Source: Takakia lepidozioides (lineage: Eukaryota > Streptophyta > Takakiopsida > Takakiales > Takakiaceae). Taken from it: a stretch of 64,000 nucleotides of DNA. The translations under genes were made by a program, and so were the position numbers. This document shows, piece by piece, positions 48,004 to 58,451 of the stretch. Under the pieces are notes generated by a model. That model saw only the letters and a program-made list of their open reading frames with translations, searched no databases and had not been told where the DNA came from. The DNA lies in NCBI GenBank assembly GCA_030704615.1, contig CM060734.1:31822042-31886041 (forward strand), read 5' to 3'. The first letter of the stretch is position 1, and each line of letters starts with the position of its first letter.

Positions 48004-49204
48004 AAACCAACAGAGAATTGTGGGCGAGGTACTATCAGCTCCGGAAAGATATCAATCAGCTTGTTAGGTCTCAGAAGAAATTATACTGGGATAAGTTATA
48101 CAGTGAAATAAACTCAAACCACCATGGTGGTAATGACAAGAAATTATGGTTGGCCCTTCAACGTTTGTACAAGCCTAAAAACGGTTAGCAAGTACAAGCG
48201 CTGAAGACTACTAAAGGTGCAGTGGTGACTTCATCGGTTGACATTGTCAAAACCTTTGAAAATCACTACAGTATCCTTGGCAGAACTTCTAGGTCTAACA
48301 GTGAGGGGTCTTCTGCTGAATGGAGGGACACAGTTGGAAAAATTGTTCCTATGATTCAAAACAGCCCTGATGAACTGGAGTATATTTCAATGGCTTATAA
48401 CGCTCCCATTAGTTCTTCTGAGATTGTGGAAGCAATTGAACATTTAAATGGATATAAAGCTGGTGGACCTGATGGTATTGTCAACGAGCTTATCAAGCAC
48501 GGTGGCGATCCCATGATAGAGGCCCTAGTTCTCCTCTTTAACCTTATCTGGAAGACTGAAATGATCCCCTTTCGTTGGCGACAGGGGGTCATTGTTAGTC
48601 TATACAAGAAGGGTGACAGAGAAGAACCGGGGAACTACCGTGGCATCACACTCAGGAGTAGATTAATTGCGCGAAGAGATACTTTGATCTTTGGGGGCTA
48701 GAGGCTAATGTCAGCAAATGTGCAGTGGTAGCATTCAACGACAGAGGAGAGGGAGGAAGTGATCTTAAGTGGCAGTGGGGTAGCCAAGAGATCCCGGTCC
48801 TCCCTTCCTACACTTACCTGGGCGTTGAGTTTTCCTCCAATTGTAATTGGGATGCACATATCCGGAAAGTTGTTCGAACTGGCAAGGGCAAAGCTCTGGG
48901 GCTCACTAAATTTTTCCACTGCAGAGGGGTCATCTCTGAGGTTAAGAAAACCATGCTTTGTCGCGTTATTAGACCTCCCTTGGAGTACGGATCTGCTATA
49001 TGGGTTGATAACTCCAACCAGGCTAAGTCTCGAGAATCCATTCAAGTGGGGGTGCTTAAGGAGTGTATGTCAGCATGCTCCAAAACAGACAATGTGGCTG
49101 TTCGGGGTGAGTTTGGCATTCCATCCTTAAGCTCCCGACGAGATGAATTTCAAGGTCAGATGGTGGGGTCAGCTGCAACATATGCCCAACACCAGATATC
49201 CTAA
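48000..49204 (+). pseudogene. LINE reverse transcriptase remnants
   Basis: The first part (48000-48190) is the basic linker LRKDINQLVRSQKKLYWDKL. After a stop near 48186, 48222-48701 carries LNGYKAGGPDGIVNELIKHG and WRQGVIVSLYKKGDREEPGN, the finger motifs. Following NYRGITL the sequence passes in another frame to LWGLEANVSKCAVVAFNDRG and YLGVEFSSNCNWDAHIRK, normally found after the catalytic palm. The palm motif is therefore missing and the product cannot copy RNA. Confidence 0.8.
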
Positions 49205-49860
49205 GTTGATTGACTCTGTATCTTGGAAACATGACCGCCCTGTCAAACAAGCTAAGTCCTGGCAGAAGAGAGTAGAAAAGATTCTCAAGGACCTGGACCT
49301 GGATCCGCAAGTCTTGACCCTGCTGGATAAATCTGCCTTAGAGGCTATAGTGTCTGAGGCCATGTCTGTTGCCATGAGATTGTCTGATGAAAATGAAGTT
49401 AGGCAGAGAACTTCCCTGAACTTGTTTCCAGTCAGTGACATGGGGGTGGACATCTTGGATGACCTCAAGGGTCTACCCACTCTCGGCACTAGACTGAAAT
49501 TTAAACTCAGGGCAGGAAGCCTACCTTTGAACAGCAAACAGAAGCAGAGAGGAAAGGGAGGGTGCAATTGTCCGTTGTGTGGGCAATACAGTATTCATTT
49601 TCTGATACGCTGTCCGGGTTCTCTCACCAAAGAGAGGCTCTCTTCAATTCTATCAAGGGAATTGTGCCTGTACCCCTGTTTACCAACTTTGAAAGTCTCG
49701 AGGCTGAGCCAAAAGCCCAGGCCCTCCTGAGGCCTAGTTTTTGGGCAAATCACACACAGCAGATTGATGCTTGTGTGAAGGGTTTTCTAGAGGATATCTG
49801 GAAAACCCGGATTAATTCCTTATACGATGGTAAGTCTTACTACCAACGTCAGCCCTGTTC
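49143..49860 (+). pseudogene. LINE C-terminal region with CCHC-type module
   Basis: The frame contains SWQKRVEKILKDLDLDPQVL, TLGTRLKFKLRAGSLPLNSK and CNCPLCGQYSIHFLIRCPGS, the zinc-binding end of this LINE family. A frame change near 49600 leads into a second ORF (REALFNSIKGIVPVPLFTNF). The LKFKLRAGSLPLN stretch is repeated almost unchanged on the opposite strand near 50490-50540. Confidence 0.75.
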
Positions 49861-49945
49861 CTTTTGTTCCCACTGAAACTGGGCGCGGGGTCAATGGCCA
49901 CAAGGCTACGGCAAACAACGTCTTATGAGTACAATCTCATCCTTA

Positions 49946-50347
49946 TCATCCCTCGCCTTTTGGAAAATTCCAGCCATAATTGGTTGTTGTACTTAACTGC
50001 ACGAATGTTCCATTTTCTGTTGGAATGAGCCGCACGTCCTTTCCATGCTGACATACCCTTTCTTCTTCCTGCAGGATCCTTTGCCCAGCCCTGTTATTTC
50101 TATCATTTGTGCCATCATCTTGGCGTTTCCACAGCCTCCCCTCATTGCCAGTGAAGTGTTTCTTTCTCTTCCCTTTGTCTTTAAAGACACTCCAACTGTT
50201 AGCTGCAGTACCCTTCGCTGATTTCTTATTGCCTTTGACCTCATGTATGTTTTCAATCATGTTTGAAGGGTGATCACTTGCTGCCATATGCATGACTGTG
50301 TCCTTGACTGCTTCTCTTGTCTCAGTATGATGTTTAATTGTTGTCAT
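49946..50347 (-). CDS. Hypothetical 133-residue basic ORF between the inverted LINE copies
   Basis: The ORF begins MTTIKHHTETREAVKDTVMH and is rich in Lys, Asn, Arg and Glu, with no motif I recognise. It lies exactly between the two oppositely oriented LINE copies, so it may be ancestral transposon sequence, a captured exon or chance. There is no splice or promoter evidence. Confidence 0.25.
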   Translation of the reverse strand: MTTIKHHTETREAVKDTVMHMAASDHPSNMIENIHEVKGNKKSAKGTAANSWSVFKDKGKRKKHFTGNEGRLWKRQDDGTNDRNNRAGQRILQEEERVCQHGKDVRLIPTENGTFVQLSTTTNYGWNFPKGEG

Positions 50348-50396
50348 GTCAGGCTGTGCTCAGCTGCACCGTGGTGTCTTCAAATGGATCAATTTT

Positions 50397-51050
50397 TCAG
50401 ACACGGTCTTGCCAACTGAATGATGCAGGTTTACTTGGGAGAGTGCACTCCCCCTTTCCTCTCTGCTTCTGTTTCATGTTCAAAGGTAGGCTTCCTTCCC
50501 TGAGTTTAAATTTCAGTCTAGTGCCGAGAGTGGGTGGACCCTTGAGGTCATCCAAGATGTCCTCCCCCATGTCACTGACTAGAAACAAGTTCAGGGAAGT
50601 TTTATGCCTAACTTCATTTTCATCAGACAATCTCATGGCAATAGACATGGCTTTGGACACTACAGCCTCTAAGTCTGATTTATCCAGCAGGGTCAAGACT
50701 TGCGGATCCAGGTCCAGGTCCTTGAGAATCTCTTCTACTAAACACCTTTTGATCTCAGTCCAGAAAGTGGTCAGAGGTACCAATATCAGTTCTGTCGATC
50801 AACACATTGGCACACTGGGGGAACAAATTTTTGTCCATTATGATATAGTCCACAATGGAACGTTCCCCAGTTTGGGATTTCTCACGAGTCCACTGCACTT
50901 GGTCACCTCTTGTCTTGTTAATCAAGGTCAAAAGCTGAAGCTCTTCCAGACAGTTAATTAACCGTCTGCCATTAGAATTCAGCTCGTCCTCACCAGAAGA
51001 CCCAATGATATCGTCCTGATGGAGCCCTTTGCCCACTTGGGCATTGAAGT
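50397..51050 (-). mobile_element. Inverted, internally deleted second copy of the nested LINE family
   Basis: On the minus strand 51036-50755 encodes KGLHQDDIIGSSGEDELNSN through DIGTSDHFLD, the end of the endonuclease domain. The frame then passes straight to EEILKDLDLDPQVLTLLDKS and TRLKFKLREGSLPLN, the C-terminal region. The whole reverse transcriptase is missing. Both parts match the plus-strand copy at 47.4-49.6 kb. Confidence 0.8.
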
Positions 51051-52121
51051 CACCCTACAATAGCACCACAGAGATGAAGAGAAGCTTTGGAATGAGACAC
51101 TTTTCTGACCCCAGTCAATGGTGGGACAATGTGGGTGGATGGTCAACTGGAAACAGCAGCGGCAACAGCGCAATTGATAAAGCAAGGCACTGCTGATGAA
51201 AGGTACCTTCTTCAACGTATTTCAGCCTGAGGGCACCTTCTGGTTTGACCTGTTTCAGCCTGTTTTTCCCTCTCATCAGACTCAGCCCTGAAGCATATGT
51301 ATTGAATTCTGTAAGTTAGCTCGTTGGGTGGATCTGCGGTGCTCTGGAGTGACTTTGCAAGTTGCTGCCGAGGTGGTAGCATGACAGTACCTAAAAAAAG
51401 ATAATAGATAGAACAAGGGACTGCTAATGAAGGTACCTTCTTCAACACATTTCAGCCTGTTTTCCCTATTATCAGAGTCGTCCCTAGATTTCCAGATGGC
51501 GGATTCCAAGCTCCAGATTACCTATGATTCCATGTGGAATGATAGCTACAAGAAACCTGGGTAGATGGTCAACTGGAAGCCACAGTAGTAGCTGCAGAGG
51601 CATGATGTACGCATTGTTAGTGTGGAGGGAGGGGTAGCTGTTGATGCAGGGAGAGGATCGTGGGTGCAAAATCATCCAAGAGGGCCAGATTTGGAGCAAG
51701 GAACAGCGCTGGCAGGAGTTCTATAAATTTGATCCACAGCGGTGGGACAATATTGTCAACAAGGTGAGCTTTCTTCATGCAACATCGTAGGGAGTTTGAC
51801 AGAACTTTGTATTTAAATATGTTAGTGTGGAGGGAGGGCTAGCCGCTGATGCAAGGATGGACTGTGGGTTCAGGATCACCCAAGAGGGCTACCAGCAGTG
51901 GAAGTAGCAGCATTTGGTCAATAGCAGCAGCAAAAATTAACAACATCAAACTCATCAATCAGGTACTTGCTTCTGTATACATTTCATCCTCTTATGAACG
52001 TAGTTCCTACTTGGACAGCCTATAGGGTTGTATAAAACAGGACTTTGGAACCTTCCAACCCGGGTGCTTTGTTATTGGTCTATCAAGGTCTGATTTGAAA
52101 TGTTTTCATTGCATTTTGCAG
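51051..52121. other. Transposon interior with duplicated segments; possible 5' exon of the transposase gene
   Basis: Two pairs of similar segments lie here: one around the 12-bp palindrome GAAGGTACCTTC (51429-51440, with a diverged copy near 51193-51205), and one starting GTTAGTGTGGAGGGAGGG (51616 and 51821). An open segment ending KFDPQRWDNIVNK at 51763, directly before a GTGAGC donor, is a plausible upstream exon of the transposase. The rest shows nothing definite. Confidence 0.4.
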
Positions 52122-55100
52122 GTGAACTCATCATGGAAGAAGAGTTGGAAGTAAAAGTCCTGCTTGTTGGAGGAGATGCATCACCAAACAGGCTTGGTTC
52201 TGTGTTCACTATGCAAGGTGTCACATACAAATGCATCCGAGCAGAAATTATAGGTGATGAGCTTGTCTCAGCAAAATTTCATTTCTTTCCATGGGGGGTA
52301 GTGTCCTTTCAGCCAAGCAAGAAGAGAGGATGGTTCTGAAAGGGGATACTGTACACATTAAGATTTCAGACCAAAATGATGGGGACCAAGGATTGAAAAG
52401 ACCTCTATCTTCCAGTGGTTCTACGATCTTGCATGAGGACAGACCAGGCGAGGACCCGGCACCAGTGTCTACCAAGATGAGGATGGACCCTGATACACCC
52501 TTTGTTGGCGATGGTGGAAATGAAGACCATGCACATGAGCATGCACTTCAGCAGAGATCTGGTAGATTGTGCAGCACGTTGGCTACATCCAACGATATTC
52601 AAAATGGCAGAAAGAGATTAGAGCCGTTGAAAGGAAAATCTCTGCAGAAGGACGATGTGACAAGTTTGAGCTGATGACAAAGGATCAACAAGGACAAGCA
52701 ATGTTCCACATATGGTGTGTTGAGTGTGAGGATGTTTATGCACGGTCTGGGAAAAACAAACCATATGATGCATGTGCAAACTTTATGAGATCTCATTTGA
52801 GGAGTGAGGGGCATCGCATAGCCTATGAGAGGCGTCATGGGAAGGGTTCATCACAATGTGTCATCAGCCCTGTAAATGCAGATGAAGCATTAGACGCAAA
52901 GAAGAAAAGGGTGAAGGAGGCATTAGAGGAAGTCGCTCGGTTTTGTGAGGACAATCCTGGAAACAGATTTGAGATTGTGGAAGCCACAATTGGAGACTAT
53001 TCGCAGTTGGGTTCCATAAGGATTAGGTGCCCACTGGATTCGAAGTGGCTACTCTTGTTTCCAAGGACAGGTTCTTTGCAATCTTCTTTGACAGAGCATG
53101 TGAAAGGAAAAACTCATGTCGATGCAGAGATTTGCCAGAAGGTTGGAAGTAGTGAAGGACCTTGCAAAAAGAGAGGAAGGCCTCCAAAGCCTATGATTGC
53201 CAAAGATGTAAAGCAACGGGATCTAAGCTCTTTCTTGGTCAGTCAACCTGTGTTGCCGTCCCCACCACTTGACAATCCAATTGTGGCATCAACAATGGGA
53301 GCATCCTCGTCACAAACTCCATACGCTTGTGTTGACGCTGCCCAACGGGGAGATCTGATCGAGGATTGACAATTACAGCAAAGGTCCCAATGCAACAAAG
53401 GAAGAGACAAGTTTGTGTTGGGGCCTATGGGATGAATGGTGGGAGTACAACCAGCAGAGAATAAGTCTGAAACCATTCCTTCAAGATAGCAAGGGAGGAA
53501 AGAAGTGGTATGTCGAGCCGTTGACAAATGCAACCATCACTCTAAACAATCAAGAGCATAAGGTTGTTGGTACGTTTCGGCACGCGGATTGTTTTAGAGT
53601 GTCATTGGATGGGGAGCCATTTCCAAACTTGAGATGTTCAGCATGTTCTTCCATTCCCTTGGAAAATGACTTCAGAATGAGGGTATATAGAGAAAGAGGT
53701 GCCATGGAATGTAGAGGGGAGAGAGATACTGGCAAGGGAAGAAGGTTGTCATATCTTGGAAATGCGGAGATTGTCAAACAAGTTTACAAAAACAGACAGG
53801 AGTTGAGGCAGTTGAGGTTCAAATTGTGGGAGGCCAGGACCAAAGTGGCATCATTGTCTGTGCGATGTAGGAGTTTGAAGGAGTCTGGGATTGAGGCAAT
53901 TGAAAGAGGAGATGTTCTCAAATTTTGTCGTGATATTGTTGATGCACATAGGAGGGGGGATTTTGAAGGAAAAGAAAGTTTGTGGGATTTTCTTGTTGAT
54001 ATGGGCAAGAATATTGACAGGTCTCCACAAGGGAAGAGGTATGGTACTAGCACAAAAACAATGTTTGAGACTGTGCAGCTTTGGGGGGGTCCGAGATTGC
54101 ATCATTTTTTGGCTTCAAATGTGGGGGGTCCTTCTATTGATACTACAAGACGGTCTTTGAGGAAAGGTTTGAAGTATAGAGCGGGAGAAACGGATGATAT
54201 ATTTCAGCATGTGGCTGGAATTTACAGAGATGTGATGGAAGATGCAAATATTCCATTGGGAAGCATCCCAGTGATGGTGGCCGAAGATGAAACTGTTGTG
54301 AAGCGATTGGTACGTTGGATTGCTAGGGATGACACCCTTCTCGGGTTTTGTGGGCTTCAAGACAACCATGTATGTATTTCAAATTTTGTGGTGCAAGTGG
54401 GAGAAGGGGAATCAGGGTACCAACATATTGTGGAGGCATTCAAAAACAATGTGGTTGCCCATTATGCTAGAGTGTTGATAGCAAATCCTCTACATGTACG
54501 GTTACCTCGATTGGTATTGGTAATCCAGCTCACTTGCAATAGATTTGACAACAATTTTGTGAGATCACAATGGGAAGTGGTGAGACAGTTGTGGGACAAA
54601 TATGTGAGGGACGTGGTTGGGCCTATAATTGGGCATGCTTCAGACGGAGATAGTAGGAGGAGAAAAGTGATGTTAGAAGATTATGCCAATGGGGCTGGAA
54701 ATAGATTTTGCATCCCTTGGGAAGGATGGTTGTTTACAGGTCGAGTGTGCAACGGGGGAGATATATACGGACTCCATGATCAGGACTTCATCCACAATGG
54801 GAAAAAATTGGTAAATCCCTTGGACAGTGCATCACGGACTTTGGTGTTGGGTGATGAGGTTGCTACATTGAATCATGTGTTATTGGTCTACCATTCATTT
54901 TCAATGGACAAGCATGGACTTCGGGAATGTGATATCAAAAGAGAAGATCGACAGAATTGGGCAGCAGCTCAACGACTGGCATCTCGGAAGGTGCAAGCTT
55001 GTTTGAGGGAGTTACAATCAATGTGAATCATCGAAGAGAGAGGACCAAAGGTACTGAAATTTACCTATACATCATTTCATGCTACATCGACATTTTTTTG

Positions 55101-56543
55101 TCTCCTCACATGTCATTGTGTGAGAGGGTACAATCTGCTGCGAAGGTATCATTTTTTTTCAGATTGTGGAAGTTGTGGCTATTCCAGCACGAGGTGTATA
55201 ATCTGAAATCCTTCTTCATTAGCAGGGAAGCATACTTGGATTTACAAATTTCATGCCACTATGTGGTTCTACTTATCAAATTGTTCAAGGATAAGTTTAA
55301 TCATGTGCAAGTTCCTTTGAGCCTTGTTGGTTCAGATGTGTGTGAAATATTCTTCAGCAAAGTGGGAGGTATGTCACGGAATGAGAGGACATATGACGGG
55401 TGTGATTTGATTGAGAGTGCGGGAGCATTAACACGCATATCCGAGTTCGAGGCGAATCCAAAAGGACCCAAGTTCTCAATAGCTCACAAGAAACAAGAAC
55501 ACATATGGTCTTCTTTGGAGAAGAAGCCAGGTATCTCCCTTGCTGATTTGTCCGACTTTTCTACTGTCCAATCAGATGATTGCATTGTGGAGGCTTTGAA
55601 AACTGGATTTCTAGAAGCGCAACTTTTATGCCATAAACTTGGGATGAAACCAAACAAAGCAACAAACTTGGATTGGTGGAATGAGCCATGGACAATTGAG
55701 AGACAAATGGAGGTCGAGCTATTCAAAAGCATGGAAGAGGAGGGTGATGATGTCAATGCCATAGATTCTATTTGTCCTCTTAATGCAGACACACATATTC
55801 AAAATGAGGTCGTGGAAGATGAATTGGTGTGCGGGCCTTCGAATTCAATGGAGGATGTTTTGAGCCAACCTTTGGATGATCATGCGGAAGAGGTACTTGT
55901 TCAAAGTGAATTGAGACATACTCTGGATGCTGTCATTGATGAGTTTGAACAAGAGAAAGATGGATCGAAGGCAGTGGTTCCATTTGTCAAAGTAGACGGG
56001 AAGACCATATTCAAAAGCACTTTGGTTAGCCAACTCAATGGCAACCCTACTCTATCCAAGGATAGATTGACACGAGTAAGAAGTGCATCGATGTTGTTTT
56101 GCCGAGAAAACAAACCAACTACCAGCAACAAAGCCACGAGCTTGGGATTGGGTTCGGATTGTGCTGTATTTTTTGTTGATGGGGAGACTGCGATCCAAAC
56201 TACAAACAGGAAAGGTAGACCAGGAAAAACCTGCAGATGAGCAACCAAAGACACTTGGTATTTGGGCAGGGTTCAAAGAATGCGGAAGAAAATCAATAAG
56301 CGGTTTGTAGAATGTAGGGATTCTGTTGATTTATTGGAGCGTCATTCTCATATGGAGATTGGGTTAGCATGGTACCAAAAAATTCGAGGAGGGGTCTATA
56401 CGTACGATTTGACGGATAACATGATGGTTGATTTGGATTCCATTATCGCGTTAGCATGTTTAAAGTACAATGTCAAGTCAAACACATATGTTCTTGATGC
56501 AAATGACCGAAAAGTCTTTGACAACTTTATCAAAGGCAAATAA
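52122..56543 (+). pseudogene. Large D-D-E transposase with zinc fingers and AT-hook, frameshifted
   Basis: The gene follows a CAG acceptor at 52119-52121 and runs through frames 52131-52320, 52300-52674, 52569-53369, 53370-55026, 54957-56240 and 56262-56543. Adjacent frames join smoothly in content with single-base shifts near 52297 (a run of G), 52566, 53368, 55024 and 56240. Landmarks in order: a C2H2-like finger (CVECEDVY, then HLRSEGH), a second H-x5-H (EHVKGKTH), an AT-hook (KKRGRPPKP), a PCNA-box-like QRDLSSFL, CSAC, a first Asp in VMVAEDETVVKR, a second in HASDGDSRRRKV, then GLHDQDFIHNGKKLVNPL, and a Glu in GSDVCEIFFSKVGG. The long segment between the second Asp and the Glu recalls the insertion domain of hAT and P transposases. 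Some shifts could be assembly errors or short introns. I cannot place it in a named superfamily. Confidence 0.75.
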
Positions 56544-56662
56544 TTTTTTTAATTAATTTGTTAGATTTTATTATGTTTTAAATGAATAAATTCGATATAA
56601 TATAAAAACATACATATACATATTGGAGGGTTATTTTTAATGATGAAAAATGAGAATATACA

Positions 56663-56785
56663 TACAGAAGGGGGTACTTTTCGAAAATTGTAAATTTTTG
56701 TATCTTTACAGGAGGGGATTTTATAATCTTCAAAAAGTATGTACAGAGGGGGTATAAATTATCCAAGGACCCGTATACAGGGGGT
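56663..56785 (+). repeat. Right subterminal ACAGRRGGGG repeats
   Basis: Four direct copies: ACAGAAGGGGGT near 56664, ACAGGAGGGG near 56708, ACAGAGGGGGT near 56743 and ACAGGGGGT near 56777. They match the three copies at the left end in sequence and orientation. Confidence 0.75.
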
Positions 56786-56830
56786 TTTTTTATTAGGCGA
56801 CGAACGCACGTGATACGCACAGTTTATAAA

Positions 56831-56846
56831 GAGTGCACCCCCCGGG
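56831..56846 (-). repeat. Right terminal inverted repeat of the transposon
   Basis: GAGTGCACCCCCCGGG is the exact reverse complement of the left end at 46543-46558. Confidence 0.92.
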
Positions 56847-56854
56847 GTGGAGCG
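56847..56854. repeat. Target-site duplication, right copy (GTGGAGCG)
   Basis: The bases GTGGAGCG directly follow the right terminal inverted repeat and equal 46535-46542. Confidence 0.92.
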
Positions 56855-56999
56855 GTGCCTCTCCAGAAAGGCGTAAATTTCTTCCCTCGGCTCCGCCACC
56901 TATTCGTTGTACCTTTTGATGCTAGCCTGCGAATGACAAGCTAAAACCAGTTGAGCTTGAGGCATGTTATCTCAGTCGTTGCAACCCCCTCTCGTAAGG

Positions 57000-57290
57000 C
57001 TATAGTTTTGTAAAGTAGCACTGATGCAAGCTATATGACCCTGCCCTCACTCGTGCCTGGCCATAAGGCCCGAGCAGATCTGTTCCTCCACTCAATTTGA
57101 AAATTTTGTAAGGCCGTGGTAAAATATGTCCATGTTGTGAGTTATCCTGCTTGTCTGCATCCTCTGTTTCATCCACAACCTCCACACCGCTGCTACCGGC
57201 ACGCGGCCTTCTGACAAGGGAGGTGTCTTGCACTGCGGCGGTTGTCTTCTTGGGTTTCTGTTTCCTTTTCCTCTGTTTTTTCGTGGCCAC
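57000..57290 (-). CDS. Hypothetical 96-residue basic-start protein or exon
   Basis: The ORF starts MATKKQRKRKQKPKKTT, a strongly basic nuclear-localisation-like head, followed by an acidic patch (EVVDETEDADKQDN) and an ordered end (RPYKIFKLSGGTDLLGPY). It could be the last exon of the minus-strand ORF at 57742-58170 or part of an old transposon. I recognise no family. Confidence 0.3.
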   Translation of the reverse strand: MATKKQRKRKQKPKKTTAAVQDTSLVRRPRAGSSGVEVVDETEDADKQDNSQHGHILPRPYKIFKLSGGTDLLGPYGQARVRAGSYSLHQCYFTKL

Positions 57291-57741
57291 TACAGCTACT
57301 TCGGCGGCCTCCTCGGCACCTTCAATGTCTCCATGTGTGTTGGTGCATGCAGCTCGTTCTTTGTGTATTTCTTGTAAACTTCTGCCTCCCCGTCAGGAAT
57401 TACATTTGGTGGCAAGTCCAACCACCAATAGTAAGGCAGATGAGTGATTTTGACGTACTCGCCTAGCTGCTAGCTTCCGTTGTACATTGTGCAGTCAGGC
57501 CGCGAGCTAGCCCACTGAGTGACCGTGGTTGGCATACACTTAATATGTTTGTTGGCGAGCACATAAAAGTTCAGGTATCTGCAAAAGTGCACGACTTGTT
57601 AGCGTGCAATGGAAGACTTACATACGTTGAGGGTGTGACTACATAAGCCTTCGCCAAGTGAGGACGGTTATTTAAAGAATCTACTGCTGTAACCTATAAA
57701 CGATTCTCCGGCCGGTAAAGTTTGCCCAGGTTGCTTAGTTT

Positions 57742-58170
57742 TCAGCCAGCTTCGCCAGGCCCATCATTTATCTTGCACCAGAACATTTCCTCCCAATACT
57801 TGAGGCGGTAGACGTCCACCCAGTCTGAGACGAACTTGAGCATCGGTGCCTCTACTGGGTCGGTAGCTGCAATAAGTTTTTTCCAACCAGCATGGCCAGT
57901 TGTCGCTCGGCTTCCTTTTTTTGCTGCAGAGTCCACCAAACATGTCAAAACGCAAGTTAATGACACAAACACAAACCTCAAACCAAAACGAGGAATGTAC
58001 GTTTTTACCTGGAACCACCATGTCATTTTGTCACACCACAAGCCGAACACGACATCTGTTGGAGCGAGAAGAAATTTCGCGTCTAACCTAGTCTTAGAGC
58101 CGGAATTCCAGAGCTTTACCCAGGACACTTTCTCCGCAACACTGACTTTACTAGTGGCCATCATCTGCAA
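57742..58170 (-). CDS. Hypothetical minus-strand ORF, possibly two exons
   Basis: The frame starts KVSVAEKVSWVKLWNSGSKT and continues FLLAPTDVVFGLWCDKMTWW up to a GTAAAA donor near 58008. A CTGCAG acceptor follows near 57926. Reading through gives LKFVSDWVDVYRLKYWEEMF; splicing gives a different frame, QKKEAERQLAMLVGK, which looks like coiled coil. Both continuations look protein-like, so a small indel is possible. The function is unknown. Confidence 0.35.
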   Translation of the reverse strand: MQMMATSKVSVAEKVSWVKLWNSGSKTRLDAKFLLAPTDVVFGLWCDKMTWWFQVKTYIPRFGLRFVFVSLTCVLTCLVDSAAKKGSRATTGHAGWKKLIAATDPVEAPMLKFVSDWVDVYRLKYWEEMFWCKINDGPGEAG

Positions 58171-58451
58171 CTCTCATCCACAAAAACTACACCTGGATGA
58201 ATCTGAAACGGGTTGATTCGGGTTGCCTCGTTCTTTAGGGGTTAAGTTTAGGTCTCTAAACCATGGAGTGCAAATATTGGAGAAAGTAAAATGTTCATAT
58301 ATTATGCCTAAACTCAAGCTATTTTATAGCATACAATTCTTTTGTGGTAGCTCCTTGACTCATGTTGCCAATATCCTGGTAATATTAGTAAAGCAATCCT
58401 AATAAGCGACGTTAAGTTTAGGCTAACCTCATGTGACACCGTGGAAATGCT

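Larger units (their letters stand above)
47374..49880 (+). mobile_element. LINE with internal deletion, nested in the DNA transposon
   Basis: On the plus strand the element reads as endonuclease (47374-48003), RT fingers (48000-48690), RT C-terminal segment (48675-49204) and zinc-binding tail (49143-49860, with CNCPLCGQ and IHFLIRCPGS). The RT jumps from GNYRGITL directly to the segment just after the palm, so the YADD-containing part is deleted. This family differs from the LINE at 1-7840. A second, shorter copy of the same family lies in inverted orientation at 50397-51050. Confidence 0.8.
46543..56846 (+). mobile_element. 10.3-kb DNA transposon, 16-bp TIRs, 8-bp target duplication
   Basis: The left end CCCGGGGGGTGCACTC (46543-46558) and the right end (56831-56846) are perfect inverted copies, and both are flanked by the direct 8-bp duplication GTGGAGCG. 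Behind the ends, both sides carry several copies of a subterminal word ACAGRRGGGG. The right half encodes a large plus-strand transposase (about 51.65-56.54 kb). The left half is filled by a SINE-like unit and two LINE copies in inverted orientation (47.37-51.05 kb), probably later insertions. An 8-bp duplication is typical of hAT and P-type elements, but the CCCGGGG terminus is not the usual hAT CAGGG or CAAGG. The transposase has frameshifts, so this copy may not be autonomous now. Confidence 0.92.
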
